Shown here one piece after another: positions 37,441 to 50,960 of a stretch of DNA of 64,000 nucleotides. This DNA comes from Luscinia megarhynchos. Lineage: Eukaryota > Chordata > Aves > Passeriformes > Turdidae. Every line of letters begins with the position of its first letter. Within the stretch, counting starts at the first letter, position 1. The notes below the pieces were generated by a model that saw only the letters and a program-made list of their open reading frames with translations, searched no databases and was not told the DNA's origin. A program made the position numbers and the translations under genes. The stretch is from assembly GCA_034336665.1 (NCBI GenBank), contig CM067566.1:16412330-16476329 (forward strand). The letters are read 5' to 3'.

Positions 37441-40400
37441 CAGTCTAAGAATTTGTCCAAAAGCCAAATTAAGAAAAGCTTCACATCTTTAACAAGCACA
37501 CAAGATCAACTTCATGCACACACTCCACCCCTCCCTGCCCCACCTTAATATTTTACTGTAATTTCATTAGAAAGCAATGTGTCCATAAATTGACAAATGC
37601 TGCAATACTAGTAATAAGTAACAGGTTTTCTTTATTAAGAACTTCTTTTGATCAGCTTTAGGGGAAAGTTTATGTGGATATTCAATAGCATTGTATTTTC
37701 TAAGTCTTAGCAATTTCTCATCATGTTTTTATATGAGTAGAATTCAACTAAGGCTTTTGAGCCTGAAGTGGTAAGCAGATTTGCATGTTTAAGTGCTAAC
37801 TGTTGATCCAGCTAATAATTTAAATTAAAAGATTGGCTCTACTGGTGTCTGAAGTGCAGGTCTGAGTGGTAAATAGTATCAAAAGTCTCTGGGATGATAT
37901 TCCAATCACCTCTTGGGAAATAGGTTGTGTTGCTTGTAATTAACATAAAATATTTAAAGCTTGTTGATGTTTAAAAGTTGTTAATTAAATCTCTTAGAGG
38001 CAGTGAGATTTTGGGGTAGTTGACTCTAGCTTTGAGCAGTTGTGATGTTTCTAACACAGGCTGTCTGTCATACTTCAGAGCAGACTGTGGAGCTCAGGAG
38101 ATGCACACAGATGTACTAGATGCTCTAGTTTGGCTGGAGAGCAGAGTGCTGGATTGTTTCCACTACGCAGAGAAATCCTGGATGAACCAGCATTATTAGA
38201 GAATGCCATATCCCAACGCACAAATACTTGGGGAACCATCCTGGTGTTTGGGAGGCATCAGTTCAGTACACAGCTGACATGGACTGCTCTCTGACCTCCA
38301 CTGGGCAGCGTGCCAGGGGCAGTCTGTGTGGATTTCTAGCTTGCCTTCCCTAAAACTGAGGTGCTAAGTCCAAGCTGCCTTTCAAAACTTCCTGTATTCT
38401 CAAATGTGAAGGCAGAGATAAAGATATTCTTCTTCTAAAGGTGTCTTCACCTTTCTATAGACAATTAAGACTAGATTATCTGTTTTTTTTATCTGGCTGA
38501 AGATATGTGAGATGACTCCCTCTGCTATTCCTTGGTACTGATTCCTTTTTTCCCTCACCTTAAAACAAAATGAATATACTGTTTTTATGTACTTTGCAGG
38601 ATGAATGTTTATTTTGCTATAAAAATATTAGATATGTATAGTATTTAGGCAACATGATAAAAAATCCTGTAAGTACTTATGATAGACAGAAAGTCTTTCT
38701 TTAGTGATTGCAATTCTTCTAGCTCTACAGCCCATTTTTCTGGACATAATTCTTGGTAGTTTTGGTATTATTCCCAGCGAGTATTCTGTTATCTGACAAA
38801 AAGCATATCTGACACACGGATTTTAGGAAAACTGGTGTGGATTTAAATGCATGAAGTTATAACTTGCTATGGTAGAAGAGAAAGCAAGTCTCCTTGGCTT
38901 TTCTTGTCATCTCCTAGAGCAGTAGCTTGCATTTTTAAACATCTGATTGATTGTTGATTACTGCTTGGGATTTTTGGCTACACCACAAATAGCAGAACTG
39001 TCTTGTATATAAGGTGATTGATTACATCCTAATATTTTTTTTGTCTAGCAATCTGATTAGGCATTTTAACCCCCTGATAAATTAAAATTAAAAAATAAAC
39101 TTCTGTTGGTACTCCATGGGGATCCTCCCGTAACTAAGGAAATCTGTACAGTACTGGAATCTGAAATCTTCAAACCCAGATGTGATGTATGCTGAAGTGA
39201 GGCTCACTAATCTCTTCACTACACTGTTAAGGTGTTTCCAGAGGATGGAATGGGAATCTATGGAACAGAGATGTAAGAATTCAGCAATTAACTTTTCTGG
39301 GGTGTTTATTCCAGCACGGTTAAAAATACTGTATATCCATTACAATACTTGTACTGAAAGTGCTGGCACCTTTCTTCCTTCAATAAGAAAAGTTCTTGTC
39401 CAGAGAGTTAATACCTTTCTGTAAACCAGTGTGTCTGTCTGGAAAAAAGGAACAAGGAGTTGAGCATACAGCTCCACCTTCAGATCTGAGCTGGATCACA
39501 GAAATGAAATCTAATGTAAAGGTATACACACATGAGACTAAAGTAAAGGTGTAATAAGCAGTGCTAGCTTTAGCTTTCATTGAGGAGAGAATGCTTTTCT
39601 GTGCAGTAGAAGTTTTCTCGTGACACAAATTTTTATTGCTATTTAATGCTGTTTTTAAGTGTGTGATGGCTTTTAATTTGTTTGCAGTAATAAAATCTGT
39701 TGAGATCTTTGTACCTATAACCAGTTGTTCCTTTCATTGAAATAATCTCTTGCCTTTTGGAACACTGCAGTACCCTTTTAAAAATGACATATATATTTCA
39801 TAACTGTAAGGCAGTAGAAGATAGAAGTGTTGGCTTGTGTGTAAATTGATTTGTATTTTTAAGTACTGAAATGGGTTTGATTTTGTTGGTTTTTTTTTTT
39901 TCTTTCGAGCCTTTACATTGTAGGTTAAAGTAGCTGAAAGCATATGGTAGCAATTTTTTAACCTCTCTACATGAGGTGCTTGTCAACGGAGGTCCATACG
40001 TCCAAAGCTAGTTAATAACAGCTGCAGGCCAAAGTTCTCTTAAGAGCTATTGCCATGTTCCAAGATTCTCAAAGACTTTGAACAAGTGAAGTTGGCCACA
40101 AGGGAAAGCAGCAGGTCTGCATTCTGCTTGTTAAGTGAACCCTGTTTGAACGGAAAAAAATGTGGCATAAACTCAGAATTTTCATGCTATAAAACTTGAC
40201 CATAAAATATCAGATAGGATTGGCTAGTAGGCTGCGCCAGTTTAGCCTAAACTAACCATTTGCTTCAATCTAAAACTTTATTTTGCTGATTGCTTCACTG
40301 AAAATCTTTAGGGTTTTTTTGATGAAACTTTGGAAGACTAATTATACCAATTTTTAAAAAAATAATTCAGAGAATCTCAAAATAATGGAGTACAGTTACA

Positions 40401-42059
40401 TTTGCATTTTTATTTTGTATATAAGAGATATAATGAGAAATAAGAAAAAATGTAATATGAAAGGAAGAATGTATGTGAAGAAGGAAAAATTGCAGTTCTC
40501 TCGACCTTATGGTGCTTTCTCCGTTTTATATTGCTGTCCATTTTTGCCATGTTCTTTTCAAAGTGGTAGTGAATCACAGCTAAGTGAACTCCCTCTAGAC
40601 AGCTTTTAGACAGTTTGGAAGTTTCTTGGCAGTTTGGAGGAAGTCCAGCCTTAAAATCTGAAATTGCTTTCTCAAAAGATATGGTCTGTATGTTTTTGCC
40701 TATTGATTGAAAATCTTCATGGTATATTAAAGCCTTTATGAAAAAAAAAGCTCTTTAGAATCATTTAAAGGGAACAAGGCTGTCTGGCTGGTTATCTGCC
40801 AGTAATAAAGTATTAATAAACAATACTCATCATTGTTCTTCAAGTTGAACATAAGGCAGGATGCTTGAAAGGAAATATGTTTTGTGCTCTACACCAGAAT
40901 GGGGCTGGATAAAAGCTGAGATTTGCCATGGATTTGTAGGACACTGAGTGCCCCTAGGTGGTCACAGCTAAAAGTACAGCAAGAAAAGCCTCCCCTGTGC
41001 ACCTGGCTCCTGCTGAGGGCCAGCTCACCTCTGCTGGGCACTGGGAGCACATCCCACCCACGGTGGCACTTTTTTGGGAGGCATTACAGTTAAAGAAGCA
41101 CTTTTTCCCTTTTGCTCCTTCTCTGCTTTACAGGAGAACGTTTGTGTGGTATCAATTTTAATCAGGCAATTGCTGACATACTGAAGTGGCAGTCTATCAT
41201 TACTCCCACTTATGGCTCCAATTTAGCCCTTGTCATTGCAGTTGTCAGTATCAGTTGGGGATTATGGCATGCAAAGTGGATGGTCAGTGGATCAGTACCA
41301 CTTTTGTTCCTTTTTAGCTCAATCTTTTTATTATCAAGCTTATTGGTGCAATTTTGTTACTGCTTTTCAGGTTTTTTATATGCATAAAATGTTTTGGAGA
41401 TAAATTGCTTGTTATAGTTGTATTGGGTTCTCTGCATTCCATTTTGCTACAGGATTTTAAATATGTGAGTAATTAAATGACACAGAAATCTTATACTTCT
41501 GAAATACACATTTCTAAAGTTAAACAGTCAGTTGTTTTGAAAATGCCTACTTATATAGCAGTGATCCTTAGAGAAGGTGTGGACTGTGAGACATGTACAA
41601 AAAAAATGTCATTGATTTCTCATTGTGAGGAAAGCAAGCATTAATAATGGAATTGTAGAGCCAAATCCAAATAGCAAGATTTTGAAACCAAATGATGGAA
41701 TGCTATGTAATAATACAATTTATTATAATTTTCACCAGATAAATGATGTCTCAAATCTCCAAGTATGGTATGTGAGAAAATAAACTTTGTATTTTATCCT
41801 AAGAGTTAAGTTTTCACTGACATAGGCATTTCTGCAGGGAAGGAGGGTCAAAAAATGAAGGTAAATCTCTTACTCTCAGAATTCTGGTGGATTTGCTTCT
41901 ATGGTAACCAGTTAGCCAGAGCTTATTACTCATGTAAAACAGGAACTGTTTGCATTTTTAAAACCTTCATTTGCAAAACAGCATGTCTAAATGATAAAGT
42001 TAAATTTCTTTCCCAAGACCACAAGTCTTCTTTGTAGGTGGAAACAACTAAGTGTACGT
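37441..42059 (+). other. SLIT2: SLIT2 intron, unique sequence
   Basis: No exon or RNA gene was recognised. The stretch 38040-38360 is less AT-rich than its surroundings and unidentified. A long pyrimidine tract ending TTTACAG at 41133 is one of the best acceptor-like sites in the intron, but no good donor follows within about 300 nt. Confidence 0.6.
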
Positions 42060-43330
42060 TTAAAAAGCAAGGGAAAAGGCGCTCCTAGGCAGCAGCATCC
42101 ATCCACGCTGAAAGCAAATATTTGTTTTTGGAGCAGAGAATGGCTGTCCCCGGAGCAGCCAGCTTAGCAAAAGCAGGAATGGAAGGGCAGAGCTCATCTT
42201 TTATGGAAGTCAGATAAATTTCATGCTCTTTAACATCAACTGTGACTGCAGGCTTTTCACTGAAGTCTGGCTCCTTCCCCAGTGTGAACAAAATAGGAAA
42301 AGTGATTAAAGTTCACTCAGTACTGGACGGCAGGAGGCAACTGCTGCGGTATCTTCAGCTGAGGGAGAGGGCGAGAGAGCCCTTTAATAAGACTTGTGAG
42401 GCTTCTTTGAAGAAAAGAAGTGGGACTCACAGGGCTGTAGATGCCTGCACTAACATTCATTCATTTCCGGTGCTCCATATGGCTTCTTTGACACATTGTA
42501 ATATTGTCATCCCCTTCATTAAAATGTTCTTTATGAAAGGGGAAAGAGAGAAAATGTAACTGTTAACTGGAGTCAAGGGTCAGCAAGTTCTGCTGTGAGC
42601 AAAAGACTCGGAGCTGCCTTGGACAATAGTGGCACTTCTGGGGCAGACACGAAAGACTGACAGAAAATGAAAATATGGACCTTACAAATTGTCCTGTCTT
42701 GTGATGGACGGGAGTCTTGAGCGTCCTGACAAGTCCTGAAAAGCTGAAGTGGCTAGCAGATCTTCCCAGATCCTGCCTTTTGGCTTCTTCCCTCTGCCTC
42801 TGTCTCTTTTTCTGTTTCTCCCTGTTTTAAGTTGTGCAATCAGTATTCACACATTCTTATAACTAATAGGATTAGAGGCGTTGCAAAGGGATTTGAACAA
42901 GATAATTAGTTTACTGCTTAGCCCACAATATAACAGGCAAAACCCCTCTGAGAAGAGGCGGACAAAATGGGTCAGAAAATGTGTGGGAAATGAGGTAAGG
43001 CCTCTCAAACAGGGCTTCAATCAGCTACACCATTATGAAAGGATCCTGCAGTATTCATTCATTGCTGCAGACCGTTGACTTTTTTGGCTTGGCCACCAGA
43101 GGTGTCAAGGAGAGAGACTAAGCTGAGCAGTGGGAAGTGTTGCTGGATATGAAGGAGCCTGTTAAAAGTGCTAAAGTGCAATTTAAGGTTCTTTGCCACC
43201 ATGCCACGTAGAGCAACTCTAGAAAAGTGAGGCAGCCTCCAGCAGTTTACAAAGCTGAGGCTGGAAAAGCAAAGCTTCTTGTACATCTCAGAATAACATC
43301 TCAGAAACAGGCAACTGAAATATAGAACCA
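42060..43330. other. GC-richer, repeat-poor stretch; candidate conserved non-coding region
   Basis: Compared with the flanks this stretch has more balanced composition, retained CpGs (for example GGCGCTCC, TGCTGCGGTATC, GGGCGAGAG, GAGCGTCC, GTTGCAAAGG near GAGGCG) and no transposon I recognise. Open frames within it (42085-42291 minus, 42242-42559 plus, 43059-43331 minus) resemble no known protein. A regulatory role in SLIT2 is possible but is only inferred from composition. Confidence 0.25.
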
Positions 43331-45870
43331 AAAACTTAATTTAGATTTAGTCTTATGTTTGATCATCTATCTGGGAATTATCTAAAACATAAATTCTCTG
43401 GCAGTGTATTTAAGCATTCTATTTAAATATATTTTTTCTAGTTTCAAGATGTGCCAGACAGAAAAAGCCCCCACATCCAGTCTCCCACTGCCCCCGCCCG
43501 GTGATGCTAGTATGGTGCATGAATTACTAAGTGATGGTGTTTGGTTTCCAAAGGAGTAGCAGGAAATGCCTCAAAGTTCCTGCCCTTTTTTTTTTTTTCC
43601 CTGTGAAACTTGTATGAACCACCAGCGTGATCAAAGCTGCCAGAAGTTGTTAGAAGACATGTCGACTTGGGCCTGCCTGTGTATGATAACTTAGAGGTGC
43701 CTCCTCTCCAGTGGAAGAAACAGCAGGAGCTTCTCTAATGAACTGTCCAGCAGCTCTATCTTTCCGTGTATATACAACCAGAGGTGAGGAGAGGTTAATC
43801 CATAGGGGAACTAGTTAGAAAAGCAAAGCAAAAAATACCAGGGAGCTGTATGACCAAAATTCAAGTTGAAGATGGCTGCTGACACATTTGGTTTCTTTTA
43901 ATGAAACTCTTCTTTCAATCTGTTGCTTTTTGTGTCAGCTTGTAAGTTTTAACGTACTTCAGCTGTGGTGCAGGAACATGCACTGCATATGCAGTACAGA
44001 ACAATGCAGAATGTCATGTTGCTTGTAGCAAATTGACCTCCTATTCATTTTAAATACCTATATCTTATTTCTAATGGAGATTAAATTCCTAATCTTCAGA
44101 TTAGTCTCAGTTTTATTTCAGCATGGGGCTTTATTACTATAATCTTTATCTGTTCATAAATGTAAGGAAGACAAAGACATTCACTGTTAGACATGTACCT
44201 ACCTGGCAGTAATATGAAATCCTTATACTGTAATCCTGGCTGTTGTGATTTTCATTGTTAAGCACATTTACACAGAGGTTTATCCTGATTTTGTTAAAAA
44301 AAAAAAAAAAGTTTCTTTTGTTGTTCAAATGCTTTTTCAGTTTCTTTGTTCAGAACTGCAAGCTAACATGTCATCTCTGTCTCAACTGGGAATCTCTATT
44401 TTGTGTTAGTTATTATTGTTAGTATGGAAAAGGATATCATGCATATTAAAATATTATGAAAAATGGGCACTGTGAGATATTTTCTGGTTCTTCAGGGCAG
44501 GTGTTGTACCATACATCATTTGTTTTCATAGGTGAAGTGTAATTTCCCACTGGAAGTGATGTGTTCCTAATTAAAAAAGTAGATTTTGATTCAAACAAGA
44601 AAACCCAACGAGCAGAAAGTGGTATAGGTATGTAGAAGTCTATATAAGACACTTCCTTATCTGTATAAAAATAGGTGTTAATTAATATTATAAATAGTAT
44701 GTATAATGAAATTTCAGCTAAGTTAAAGGAAAGGAAAAAACAAATGCAGGAGAATAAAATACATATCCTGAAGTTCATCAGAACATTTGTTTTTAAGCTT
44801 AGACTTCACACTTGAATAAAATCCATATGACCGACACACAGATTTCATTTTGTGTTTTGAATCCTGGCTTTGTGTCTGGGAAATCCTATTCCTTAAGGTA
44901 CCAGTATTTTAAGTTCTGTTTACAATAGTATTATCTAATATCTTTTTTCAAGTCCATATTTCTGTATGATCTTTTATATTTATTTAAGCTGTTCAATTAA
45001 TACAGCTCATTAAAGAAGTTTTGGACATATTTTCCAGTCAGATATTTATGTAAAACATACCAATGAGGAAGCTTTGGCTTATTTTCATCATTTACGGATA
45101 TGGATCGTAAGATGGTTAACAGAGGGCAAAAGAGATATGGAAGAAAAACTGAAAAAAAATACTACAGATGCAGGGCTTAATTAGATATTCTGTATCTCTG
45201 CTGAATGCTGAATTTGATCTTTTCGTTTTCACAGATTGCAGACCTTTCATTCTCACCCACGATCTAGTTAAAGTTGATACTAAGGGAAAATATTTAAATA
45301 TTTTTTTCCCTGCTTGGAGCAAATGTTTGTAGACATATCCTCATGACACCTTGGCTCCTTTGATGGTTTTGGTGTATTTTTAGTTTACATATGTGAAGCA
45401 CTCAGTAGCACTGTAGTTCAGCTCTCAGATTTACTCAGTTGCAAGTCAGGGATGAGTCCTTATCTGTGTTTACTTTTCCAGCAATATATATATATACTCT
45501 TCCAGTGTATATGTTAAGTGCTTTTGATTCCTCCTCAGAATGCTGTTCTCGATAGCCCAGTTCCTGTGTTATTCTACAGGGATGCAGACCTTACACATAA
45601 TTTTGAAGTATAGTATTATGTTGAATGGTCAGTCTTCCTGAGATACTGACCTTCCACCCCAAAGCTTTCATCTCCCTGGCCACTGGAAGAGATTTCTTTC
45701 TCTGAGGGAAATCCCTTGAACTTATTAGGAGTGCTAGGAAGAAGCATGTGAGACTTTGCAGTTTCAAAATTATTTTTTTGCAATGGTAACTGAGAACTTG
45801 GCAAGATTCACCCCCATTACTCAAAGAAAACCCAAAAAGCAGCACCAAACCCCTGAGTTTTGTTAACTGA

Positions 45871-45950
45871 AAAATATATTAATATGTTATATATATGTGT
45901 GTATACATATATATGTACAGATATATATATGTACATATAAAATATGTTAT
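45871..45950. repeat. AT/GT-rich compound simple repeat
   Basis: Runs of ATAT interrupted by GTGTGTATAC and GTAC cover about 80 nt and can fold on themselves (ATATATATGTAC ... GTACATAT). It is a typical unstable microsatellite region. Confidence 0.85.
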
Positions 45951-46360
45951 ATGAAAAATTATATTAAGGACTTGCACATGGGCCAGTTGTCTGAAATTAT
46001 GGCTTTGGTGTCAAATAATTCGTTATGAGGCATGATGAAAATTTATAGATGGATTACAGGAAATAGTTGACTTATTTTTCTCGTTCTGTTTCCCCATCTG
46101 AGGAGAATTTTGTCTTTTTTCATATATGCTTAAATTAGGGAAGCTTATGATTTAAATGTGTTCACTGCTGATTTTCTGTAAGTAGTTTGTGATTGAAAGA
46201 TGTATGTCATCACATTCTTGACACTAAACTTGTGAGTAGTTACAATGAATGTAATGAGATTTAAGCACATATATTACATTGTATATGCTTCAGTCCGCTC
46301 CTGAATTGGGATGAAATTATTTGTATGTTTGTGGTTAATAAGAGCTGTGTTCAATGTGTT

Positions 46361-46450
46361 CAAACAAAAAACAAAAACCCAACCCCAAGAAAACCCCAAC
46401 AAAAAAACAGCAAGCAAAACAAAATGAAAACAAAAATAACAACAAAAAAG
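46361..46450. repeat. A/C-only low-complexity stretch, (CAAAA)n-like
   Basis: About 90 nt consist almost entirely of A and C (CAAACAAAAAACAAAAACCC ... AACAACAAAAAAG) with very few T or G. The complementary (GTTTT)n pattern occurs elsewhere in this intron at about 18650, 29012, 47985 and 55815. Confidence 0.85.
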
Positions 46451-46692
46451 TTTCTTAAAAGACATGAATACTGTTAACCATCTCTCTCCTAAATCACCCT
46501 AAATGCATGGAACAGATAATTCAAACAAAGTTGTGAACTATAAACTATAGCTTAAACTCGGTTTTAGGAAAATCAAGTTGTGTGTTTCTTGTGCACTGGT
46601 TAAGAATTGAAGCAGGAAATCATGCTGAAAAATGAAGTGAATGGGAACAGGCAACAGAGTTACTTTGTGATTTAATACATTGTCCTAAATAT

Positions 46693-46756
46693 GTTAGATA
46701 TATACCTCTATAGAAATTTTAGCTGTTAGATATATAACTCTATAGAAATTTTAGCT
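46693..46756. repeat. Tandem duplication of a 32-bp unit
   Basis: The unit starting GTTAGATATATACCTCTATA occurs twice head to tail (46693-46724 and 46725-46756) with a single C/A difference, so it is probably recent or polymorphic. Confidence 0.95.
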
Positions 46757-47984
46757 CTTTACTGCCACTGTGACTTAAGTGATGCATCTTCAATAATTCC
46801 ATAGCATTTTGATTCATAAAAGTTGAGTAGATTGGAAGGAACTTAAAAAATGCATTTTAGTAGGCTTTTTGACAGATGTGATTTAAAAGCTTAGAGAAAG
46901 CAATGCACCTGTCACTTTTAATTGCAGAAAGCTTTCCATCCATTAACTTTATTTTGCCAGAGCCTTCTAATGAAAAAGTTCCAGTATCTAATTTAATTTA
47001 ATTTTCATTGAGTTTGCCAGAAGAGCAATTAATTTTTAGAACTTCAAACTATGAAGTTGTGCTTCAGAAAGCAGTCTCTCTATCTTACATACCATTAAGT
47101 TTCATCGTATGCCTGTCATACCTTAGGAACATCTTGATATCCTTGAAGAAACGTGGCAGTGAAATGTAGACATATTGTCTGTAGCACTAGGTAGGGTTTA
47201 CAAATACAAATGTTCCTATGATTGGGTTATTCCTATCCATCATTAGATTGCATCTCTCTGGAGCTATAAGTACATCTGTGCCTGGCAGGCTTACGTTATC
47301 ACTGATGCATATGGGGACCATGTGTCAGTCTTGCACCAAAGATATATAGCCTTGTGTAGGAGCAGGATTGGATATGCTTGTGTTTCAGCCTCTAAATCAA
47401 TTTCTGGGACCTTTGCTACAGATGTTTGAAGCTGCAGGTCTGTAAAAAGAGTATACTGTAACATGAAATGAAACAGAAGAATAAGCATGAGAAGGAATTA
47501 GCCATATGGCAACAGATAGCAAGTGCAGTAGAGCCTATGAAGAAGCAAATTCTCACACCTTCTCAGCTCTCTGTGTAAATATTGTTTAAATTCAATCACC
47601 TCAGAGCTCAGAGCCAGTCCCGTTCTAAGAGGAGATCTGTTCATACTCAGTTAAAAGAGTGAGTACAGATGCTCCTGCTGTTGTAAGATGCATGTCCTGG
47701 TATTTTTGAGCTGGTGGAAGTCTCCCTGAATTCCCTAGAAGTACCAATGGATTCACACTGCTTTAGCAAAAAGCCTGGCTATATAGTGCTGAGATGTTGA
47801 TCTGTTCAGTGGCTATTATTGATACAAGCACAATGCCACATGTTCTTGTATTTAGCCTTATTTCTTAAATCTCTTTTTAAGCACTTCTGCTTCAAACAAA
47901 ATGCAGTCAATCTAAGTATTTAAATATTTAATAGTATGTTTTGAATTAGTCCTTAAGCAGTAGGGAAGCTTATGCATTGTTTGC

Positions 47985-48011
47985 TGTTTTGTTTTGTTTT
48001 GGGTTTTTTTA
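47985..48011. repeat. (TTTTG)n / G-T-rich simple repeat
   Basis: TTTTGTTTTGTTTTGGGTTT with further T residues. Similar runs at 18650-18673, 29012-29032 and 55815-55832 indicate a recurrent simple-sequence type in this genome. Confidence 0.75.
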
Positions 48012-50960
48012 AAGTAAATTTAGTAGTCTCTTTTCCCATTACCATAACTGTTCTCTGTGTGTATGTGGACCCCTGGACCTCTCTTTTCTGAAATTACCTG
48101 TTGGCTCCCTGCAGGAGTGTGTACTATCTTGTGAATGGAGACATTGGTGTCACCTTGCTCATCCTGAGTGTGCTGTGCTCTCATTTGATGGCAATTGCTT
48201 AACTCTCATCCATCCCACCCAACTGCCTTGTGTGCCCTGATATAGTAAAACACAACACCCATCCTCCTGAATGAAAAATCCCTCAAACAGCAACAGAAAA
48301 CCACCACACCCTCCACGCAGTCACTCGTTACCCTGATTATTAGGGCTTCTCTGTGGGATTTTCTGGATAGTTACTTGAGGCAAAGCTCCATCAGCTACTT
48401 AGGAGAGTATGGATATTGGTCGAAGGGAAAGAATTTAGCAATTTGGAAAAAAAACAGCTTGAAAACATACAGATGGAGGAAAAATGTATGAAAAGAGGGA
48501 AGATGGGTTTTTAAAGTGCAATTAAGAGCAGCCACTTTTTTGATGCTGTCAGTGGAAAAATGCAATCCTGGAACAGAAAATCAGCTTTGTAGACTTCAAG
48601 CTTAAAAAAATGTCTGAATGGAAATTATTTTTAGTGCAAGCAGCTGAACCTTTTGCAAGTTTGAGGGGAAAAGGGGATAAACATGGCAGAAGTAGCAATA
48701 AAATTTAAGCTTTTCTATAAAAAAACACTAAATTCAATTCCACATGGATTGTTTTTTCTAGAACATTTTAATGTAATTTACATACTGGTATTATGGCAAC
48801 AGCATATAGACAGGACTATTAAGAAGAAATGGGATTTTTCACATTCTTGAGATGTGGAATGGGAGAACTCTGATTCAGTTTTTTACCCATGGTTGTTCAT
48901 TTTAAGATTAATTCATTCTGGAGTGGTGAATTTTCTTTTATTGCTTGCATATATTTTTACTATTTTTAAGTGAGTTTACAATTCTAAATAGCCCCAGAAT
49001 CCAGCTAGGATGCACTCTTCTTGTTTTACAGAGCACTTGTACTCAGCTGCTTTTATTAGAGGAAAATACCTCTTGAAAGTCTGATTCTTTGTATGGCACT
49101 GAAAGAGAAAAGATTGTGGTGACAGAAGTTTGGGGGAAGAGGCTGAAAGAGTCATAGAAAGAGAAGGCAGGCTCAAGAAGAAAGAAAAACCTGGAGCCTG
49201 AACAGAAGAAACTTGAGGCTTGATGCTTCTGGGATGCACAGCTAGAGTATTAAAGTAATTTAATCATGGTCAGTGGGAAGTTTTTCTTCCAGAGTACCTG
49301 AATATATGTATCAGTAATTGCCCTGAAGTTTCTCAACAATTTCTTTTTTTCTCCTAGGAGCTTTTAATTGATTTGTATTAACCAACATATATATAGTGCA
49401 CAAGAAATAGAATTTAAAAAATAGTCCAGTCATTCCATTACTCAAATAATTGAGCTTGTTATTAGTTTTATAGCACATTGTCAGCAAAGTGGAGGATTAT
49501 ACAAACATACATTTCTTGTCCTTTCCATTTCTAGTTTTCTCATAGAAAAGCTTAAATTCTTAGTTCTTTGGTCCAGAAGCCCAGTGGTGCTAGTCACTGT
49601 ACTTTGTTACACAGAATAAGGAAAATACCAACAAACTGGCACCCAGTAAAACAAAAAAAGTTTATATGAAAGATATTACAGTCTAATAAATGACATATGG
49701 GTATAAGCAGATGGGTGAAGACCAGAAAAACAGTCATATAAAATTGATCATCTTGATAAGCAGCAATAATTGTAGCTTAGCTGTTGTCAGATTTTTTAAA
49801 TCATCCGTGGTAATCCTTTTGATAATTTCCTTTGGTTTCTTCCACTGTTTAAGCATAGTTTTTGGCACTGACAGGTAACAGCTTAAAGCTTGAAGTATCA
49901 GTGCTTCATATATATTATGCACCTACACATATTGTATAAAGCTAAGATGGTACAATAAATCCTATCAAAACAATCAGCCCATCTCAAGAGACAATCTCCA
50001 AATTGCATCATTCAAGTCAAGTGAAAGAAGAGTGAGCACAGTGCTATTCAACATTAATGGTCTGCAAGATCTTTTCTAGTTTGCTCTCCAAGTTTTTCCC
50101 TGTCCCTTGACAAATTGTTCAAGGTTAGTTCTACTGTTAGGAAACATTTGAGCTACTCAGGCTATTATCAGAATAAAAGTTTGGAGCTATACTTCATGAA
50201 AAATGTCTGTGTCCAGGGATGTAATTATTACTTGTCTGTATTGGAATTGCAGCTCTGCATTATGGGGTTGGATCAGGAGTCTGCTCTGCTCTGTTTTGAA
50301 GAAACAGAAATTGCCACAGCTTGCTGAGTGATATTTCAGAAGAGAATACAGGGTTGTAGGCTGTGTAGTGAAACTAGACAGTTTCAGTGTACCAGACAAC
50401 CTTTCAATCAGTTCCTGAAAGTGCTTACAGTTTCAATTCCAAAGCAGGTGAAACAATATTAAATATTAAATACATGTTGGCAGCTGCAAACTTGTTCTAA
50501 AAAAGAAGTTCTGTTAAAGAGAAAAGTAGTGATAGATTTTTCAGATACTGTTGAAGAGGTCTTTTGGAAAATTAAATATGCCATCTCATCTATTCTTAAT
50601 GTGAGCAGATCCCCAGCCAAGCCAAATGGATGTTTCAGCCATGCATATGCTGAGTGTCTAACGTACCAGAAGAAGTGAAAGTTACCTGGCACAATCTTGT
50701 TTAATTCTTTTAAAGTTCTTAACTTATAGTGCATTTTCAAGTCTGTCAAGTGTAACAGTTGATTAAAAATTAATCACCAAATCACCTATCATAGACCAGT
50801 AAAATGAAAATACAGACTCCTCACCCTTTTCCAACTTGAAAAACTCTTTTGTGGCCTGTATGACAAAATGACACATAAAGATTTAGGATTACTTTTTTAT
50901 TTTTCCTTCAATTCCAACCAGGTTAAAGAAAAAGGAGAAGAAAATCCATGAACAAACCCA

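Larger units (their letters stand above)
43331..50960 (+). other. SLIT2: SLIT2 intron, unique sequence with simple repeats
   Basis: No exon, RNA gene or clear transposon was recognised. It includes a GC-box-like CCCCCGCCCGG at about 43492, AT-rich simple repeats (45484-45495, 45871-45950), an A/C-rich strand-biased stretch (46361-46450), a 32-bp tandem duplication (46693-46756) and a T/G-rich run (47985-48011). A short stretch at about 46811-46850 faintly resembles a CR1 3' end but is too weak to call. Confidence 0.6.

Noticed and set aside
37175..37492. 105-codon open frame over the GC-rich block
   Set aside because: Frame length is explained by high GC content; no domain recognised. The block itself is kept as a finding.
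46811..46850. GATTGGAAGGAACTTAAAAA resembling an antisense CR1 3' end
   Set aside because: Only about 20 nt match and the neighbouring sequence does not continue the CR1 pattern.
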